DNA from: Desulfobacterales bacterium
GTDB taxonomy: Bacteria > Desulfobacterota > Desulfobacteria > Desulfobacterales > Desulfobacteraceae
Direction: 5' to 3'
NCBI GenBank assembly: GCA_022361135.1
Contig: JAKSBM010000180.1
Span: forward strand, 1 to 7,730
Length of the DNA: 7,730 nucleotides
Part shown: positions 4,795 to 7,730 of the stretch, one piece after another
Numbering within the stretch: position 1 is the stretch's first letter
How the letters are laid out: each line of letters opens with the position of its first letter
Program-made: the position numbers and the translations under genes
Notes under the pieces: generated by a model
What the model was told of the DNA's origin: nothing
Seen by the model: only the letters and a program-made list of their open reading frames with translations
The model's database searches: none

Positions 4795-6414
4795 ATGGAA
4801 CATTTGCTTGAAATCAAGAATCTTTGCATCGAAGCCAATGGCAATGGGCAATGGTCCCCCATTGTCCAGGATATCAATCTGAGTTTGAAGCCCGGGGAAG
4901 TGTTGGGCCTCATTGGGGAGTCCGGGGCGGGCAAGTCCACCATCGGATTGGCCGCCATGGGCTATACCCGCCAGGGCTGCCGCCTGGCCTCGGGTTCCAT
5001 CCAATTGGAGGGCCGGGAACTCATGGGGGCCCCGGAAGAAGATCTACGGGTGCTTAGGGGATCGACCATTGCCTATGTGGCCCAGAGTGCCGCCGCCTCC
5101 TTTAATCCTTCCCATCGGATCATTCGTCAATATGCCGAGGCCCCGGTTCACCACGGGATCATGAAATACAACCAGGCCTGTGAAGAAGCCCGGGACCTGT
5201 ACCAGCGCCTGGCATTGCCCGAACCCCATGACATTGGCCTGCGCTATCCCCACGAACTTTCCGGCGGCCAGCTCCAACGGGCCATGGTGGCCATGTCCAT
5301 GTCCTGTCGCCCGGACATTATTGTCTTTGACGAACCCACCACCGCCCTGGACGTCACCACCCAGATCGAAGTGCTGGCCGCGGTGAAGGAAGTCACGGAA
5401 AAGATGAATAAGGCCGCCCTTTATATCACCCATGACCTGGCCGTTGTGGCCCAGGTGGCCCATCGGATCATGGTACTTCGCAACGGACGGATGGTGGAAG
5501 TGGGGGATACCCATCAGATTATCCAGTCCCCCAAGGAAACCTATACCCGGGAATTGCTTTCCATCCGGGGGGAACGGGAGGTGAAGGACCACGGCAAAGA
5601 AACCCGACCCCTTTTGGAAATTCAGGGGGTGGATGCCGGATATGACCGGGATCAGAAAATTTTAAAGGGAGTATCCGTCTGTGTGCCCCGGGGTAAAACC
5701 GTGGCCCTGGTTGGGGAATCCGGCTCGGGCAAGTCCACCCTGGCCCGGGTGATCACCGGACTCCTCCCCCCCTGGGCCGGCACCCTCTCCTTTGATGGAG
5801 AAGCCCTTTCCTCGGACCTTAAGGGCCGGACCAAGGATAATCTGCGGCGGTTGCAGATGGTGTATCAGATGCCGGACACGGCCCTGAACCCCCGGCAGAC
5901 CGTGAAAAAAGTCCTGGGTCGACCCCTGGAATTCTATTTTGGCCTTAGGGGGAAGGAAGCCGAAGAGCGCATCCGCCAATTGCTTTCGGACATTGAACTG
6001 GATCCGGATCTCTATATCCATCGTCGTACCACGGAATTGTCCGGCGGCGAAAAACAACGGATTTGCATTGCCCGGGCCCTGGCCGCCCAGCCCGACCTCA
6101 TCATTTGCGATGAGGTGACCTCGGCCCTGGATCAATTGGTGGGGGAAGGGATTCTCGACCTGCTCCAACGCCTCCAGGATAAGACCCGGGTTTCCTATCT
6201 TTTCATTACCCATGACTTGGCCACGGTTAAGGCCATTGCCGACGACGTGGTCATCATGCTCAAGGGCCGGGTGGTGGAACAGGGGCCCAGGCAGGATGTC
6301 CTGTCTCCGCCCCACCATGCCTACACCGACAAATTACTGGCCTCGGTTCCTGAGATGGATCCGGGATGGCTGGATGCACTGCTGGAAGAACGCGCTGAAT
6401 CATTTATCCAATGA
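4795..6414 (+). CDS. Fused double ATP-binding protein of a peptide/nickel-type ABC importer
   Basis: This 539-residue cytoplasmic protein carries two complete ABC ATPase domains in one chain, corresponding to DppD and DppF, and powers transport through the two preceding permeases. Domain 1 has Walker A GESGAGKST (41-49), Q-loop Gln97, signature LSGGQ (155-159), Walker B IIVFDE (175-180) and switch His213. Domain 2 has Walker A GESGSGKST (307-315), Q-loop Gln358, signature LSGGE (415-419), Walker B LIICDE (435-440) and His473. All catalytic elements are present in both halves, so both sites should hydrolyse ATP. The linker is about residues 257-272 (charged, REVKDHGKETR). The oligopeptide-type C-terminal extension after each domain is short, and no cysteine cluster for iron-sulphur binding was seen. 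AAGGAG lies 6 bases before the ATG, 14 bases after the permease stop. Fused ATPases of this kind are known (for example GsiA and YejF), but the substrate cannot be inferred from the fusion. Confidence 0.95.
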   Translation: MEHLLEIKNLCIEANGNGQWSPIVQDINLSLKPGEVLGLIGESGAGKSTIGLAAMGYTRQGCRLASGSIQLEGRELMGAPEEDLRVLRGSTIAYVAQSAAASFNPSHRIIRQYAEAPVHHGIMKYNQACEEARDLYQRLALPEPHDIGLRYPHELSGGQLQRAMVAMSMSCRPDIIVFDEPTTALDVTTQIEVLAAVKEVTEKMNKAALYITHDLAVVAQVAHRIMVLRNGRMVEVGDTHQIIQSPKETYTRELLSIRGEREVKDHGKETRPLLEIQGVDAGYDRDQKILKGVSVCVPRGKTVALVGESGSGKSTLARVITGLLPPWAGTLSFDGEALSSDLKGRTKDNLRRLQMVYQMPDTALNPRQTVKKVLGRPLEFYFGLRGKEAEERIRQLLSDIELDPDLYIHRRTTELSGGEKQRICIARALAAQPDLIICDEVTSALDQLVGEGILDLLQRLQDKTRVSYLFITHDLATVKAIADDVVIMLKGRVVEQGPRQDVLSPPHHAYTDKLLASVPEMDPGWLDALLEERAESFIQ

Positions 6415-6439
6415 AATTTCATAGAGGAGACCCCGTTGC

Positions 6440-7730
6440 ATGTCATTGTCCCAACTCACTGATCAATACCGCACCAAAGAGATAGATCGTCGTCAATTTA
6501 TCAAGCAACTTTCCATCCTGGGCGTTTCCACGGCCCTGATTCCATCCTTCCTTTCGGGAACCGCCCGGGCGGAAACCCCGAAAAAAGGCGGTCATTTCCG
6601 CATGGGCATGGCCGGGGGCAGCACCACGGATAGCCTGGACGCGGCCGTGGTCAATGCCCAGGTGGATAGCAGCACCAATTATGCCCTGCGCAACAACCTG
6701 GTGGAGGTGGATCATCTGGGCCGCGCCCTGCCCGAATTGGCTGAGTCCTGGGATGTCTCCAAGGACGTCACCACCTGGTCTTTTAAATTGCGCCGGGGGG
6801 TGGAATTCCACAATGGGAAAACCATGGATGCCGACGATGTGATTTATTCTATCCGCCATCACATGGGGCCGGATTCCAAGTCCGGGGCCAAGGGACTGCT
6901 GGGGCAGATTGCCGACATTCAAAAGGATGGCCCCCATGGGGTGATTTTCAAGCTCAAGGCGGGCAATGCCGATTTCCCCTATGTCCTCAACGACTACCAT
7001 CTGGTGATTGTCCCGGCGGGGACCACAGGAGCGGACTGGGAAACGGGTGTGGGAACGGGGGGATATGTGCTGGAAGACTGGGAGCCCGGCGTCCGGACCC
7101 TGTTGAAACGAAATCCCAACTATTTTAAATCCGACCGGGCCCATTTTGAGTCCGTGGAAATCCTTACCATTCCCGATGTGAATTCCCGGACCAATGCCAT
7201 GCGTTCGGGGCAGATCGATTACATGAACCGGGTGGAATTGAAAACCGTTCACCTGTTCAAACGGACCCCCAATGTGAAAATTCTCCAGGTCAAGGGAGCC
7301 AACCACTATACCCTTCCCATGCAGACGGACAGGGCGCCCTTTAATAACAATGACCTGAGGCTGGCCATGAAATATGCCTGTGACCGGGAATTGCTGGTGA
7401 AAAAATTTTTACGGGGGTTTGGGGTGCCCGGGAATGATCATCCCATATCTCCGGCCAATAAGTATTATGCAGGGGATCTGGAACAGCGGCAATACGACCC
7501 GGACAAGGCGGCATTTTACCTGAAAAAGGCCGGCCTTTCCGGTGAGACCTTTGTCCTCCACAGCTCCGAAGAAAATGGATTCATGGACGTGTCCACCCTT
7601 TATGCAGAAAGTGCCCGCAAGGCCGGAATTTCCATCCGGGTGAAAAAAGAACCCTCGGATGGCTATTGGAGTAATATCTGGTTGAAAAAATCCTTTTGCA
7701 ACAGCTTTTGGGCCCCCCGTCCCACGGCGG
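6440..7730 (+). CDS. Family-5 solute-binding protein with Tat signal (3' end outside window)
   Basis: The frame is open from ATG 6440 to the window end (430 codons seen, no stop), so this is a truncated view of a protein usually about 500-550 residues long. It is the periplasmic ligand-binding subunit of the importer. The N-terminus carries a twin-arginine signal: DRRQFIK (16-22), a hydrophobic stretch SILGVSTALIPSFLSG (25-40), and a cleavage site after ARA (residue 44). The mature part shows SBP_bac_5 features: LPELAESWDVSKDVTTWSFK and GVEFHNGKTMDADDVIYSI (98-138), GTGGY (205-209), RSGQIDY (255-261), and FNNNDLRLAMKYACDRE (301-317). It ends near a FWAPRPTA motif. No lipobox cysteine follows the signal, so a soluble periplasmic protein is expected. 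GAGGAG lies 10 bases before the ATG; the gap from the ATPase gene is 25 bases. The ligand may be a peptide, metal chelate, opine or other small compound. Confidence 0.93.
   Translation, partial: MSLSQLTDQYRTKEIDRRQFIKQLSILGVSTALIPSFLSGTARAETPKKGGHFRMGMAGGSTTDSLDAAVVNAQVDSSTNYALRNNLVEVDHLGRALPELAESWDVSKDVTTWSFKLRRGVEFHNGKTMDADDVIYSIRHHMGPDSKSGAKGLLGQIADIQKDGPHGVIFKLKAGNADFPYVLNDYHLVIVPAGTTGADWETGVGTGGYVLEDWEPGVRTLLKRNPNYFKSDRAHFESVEILTIPDVNSRTNAMRSGQIDYMNRVELKTVHLFKRTPNVKILQVKGANHYTLPMQTDRAPFNNNDLRLAMKYACDRELLVKKFLRGFGVPGNDHPISPANKYYAGDLEQRQYDPDKAAFYLKKAGLSGETFVLHSSEENGFMDVSTLYAESARKAGISIRVKKEPSDGYWSNIWLKKSFCNSFWAPRPTA

Noticed and set aside
6411..6422. Perfect 12-base palindrome ATGAAATTTCAT over the stop of the ATPase gene
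   Set aside because: It is short, A/T-rich, without a loop or T-run, and inside a tightly coupled operon; no role is supported.
6443..7306. - strand open frame of 287 codons opposite the solute-binding protein
   Set aside because: The + strand frame carries a Tat signal and clear family-5 motifs without interruption to the window end; the - strand frame is its shadow.

Overview
The window is bacterial: compact genes, Shine-Dalgarno motifs and G+C-rich coding sequence with A/T-rich gaps. The mix of a one-domain proline dehydrogenase, an isolated trpB and a Tat-exported solute-binding protein would fit an environmental Gram-negative such as a Desulfobacterota member. That placement is an impression from sequence style, not something the window proves. 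No plasmid, phage, transposon, CRISPR or RNA-gene signal was seen.

Left part (1-1807). The 3' end of a proline dehydrogenase gene on the + strand converges on a complete trpB on the - strand. A strong hairpin with A/T flanks lies between them and can end transcription from both sides. trpB has its own candidate promoter, overlapped by an unusual three-copy TGTTTCT inverted/direct repeat that looks like an operator. No trpA or other trp gene adjoins it.

Middle part (1808-2989). A MarR-family regulator on the - strand is flanked by two non-coding gaps. The left gap (about 225 bases) holds hairpins, one terminator-like for marR. The right gap (about 470 bases) separates marR from a divergent ABC transporter operon. 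It holds an A/T-rich tract, a candidate promoter, and two dyads sharing the core GGATGGATCC: one in the marR leader and one upstream of the transporter promoter. They are candidate binding sites for the MarR protein.

Right part (2990-7730). Four tightly spaced + strand genes form a complete ABC importer of the peptide/nickel/opine (Dpp/Opp) class: DppB-like permease, DppC-like permease, a fused double ATPase (DppD plus DppF in one chain), and a family-5 solute-binding protein with a twin-arginine signal, cut by the window edge. The binding protein captures a ligand in the periplasm, the two permeases form the channel, and the fused ATPase powers uptake. The substrate cannot be told from sequence.

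No wholly new system is evident. The points most worth checking are the regulatory repeats and the Tat-dependent export of the binding protein.
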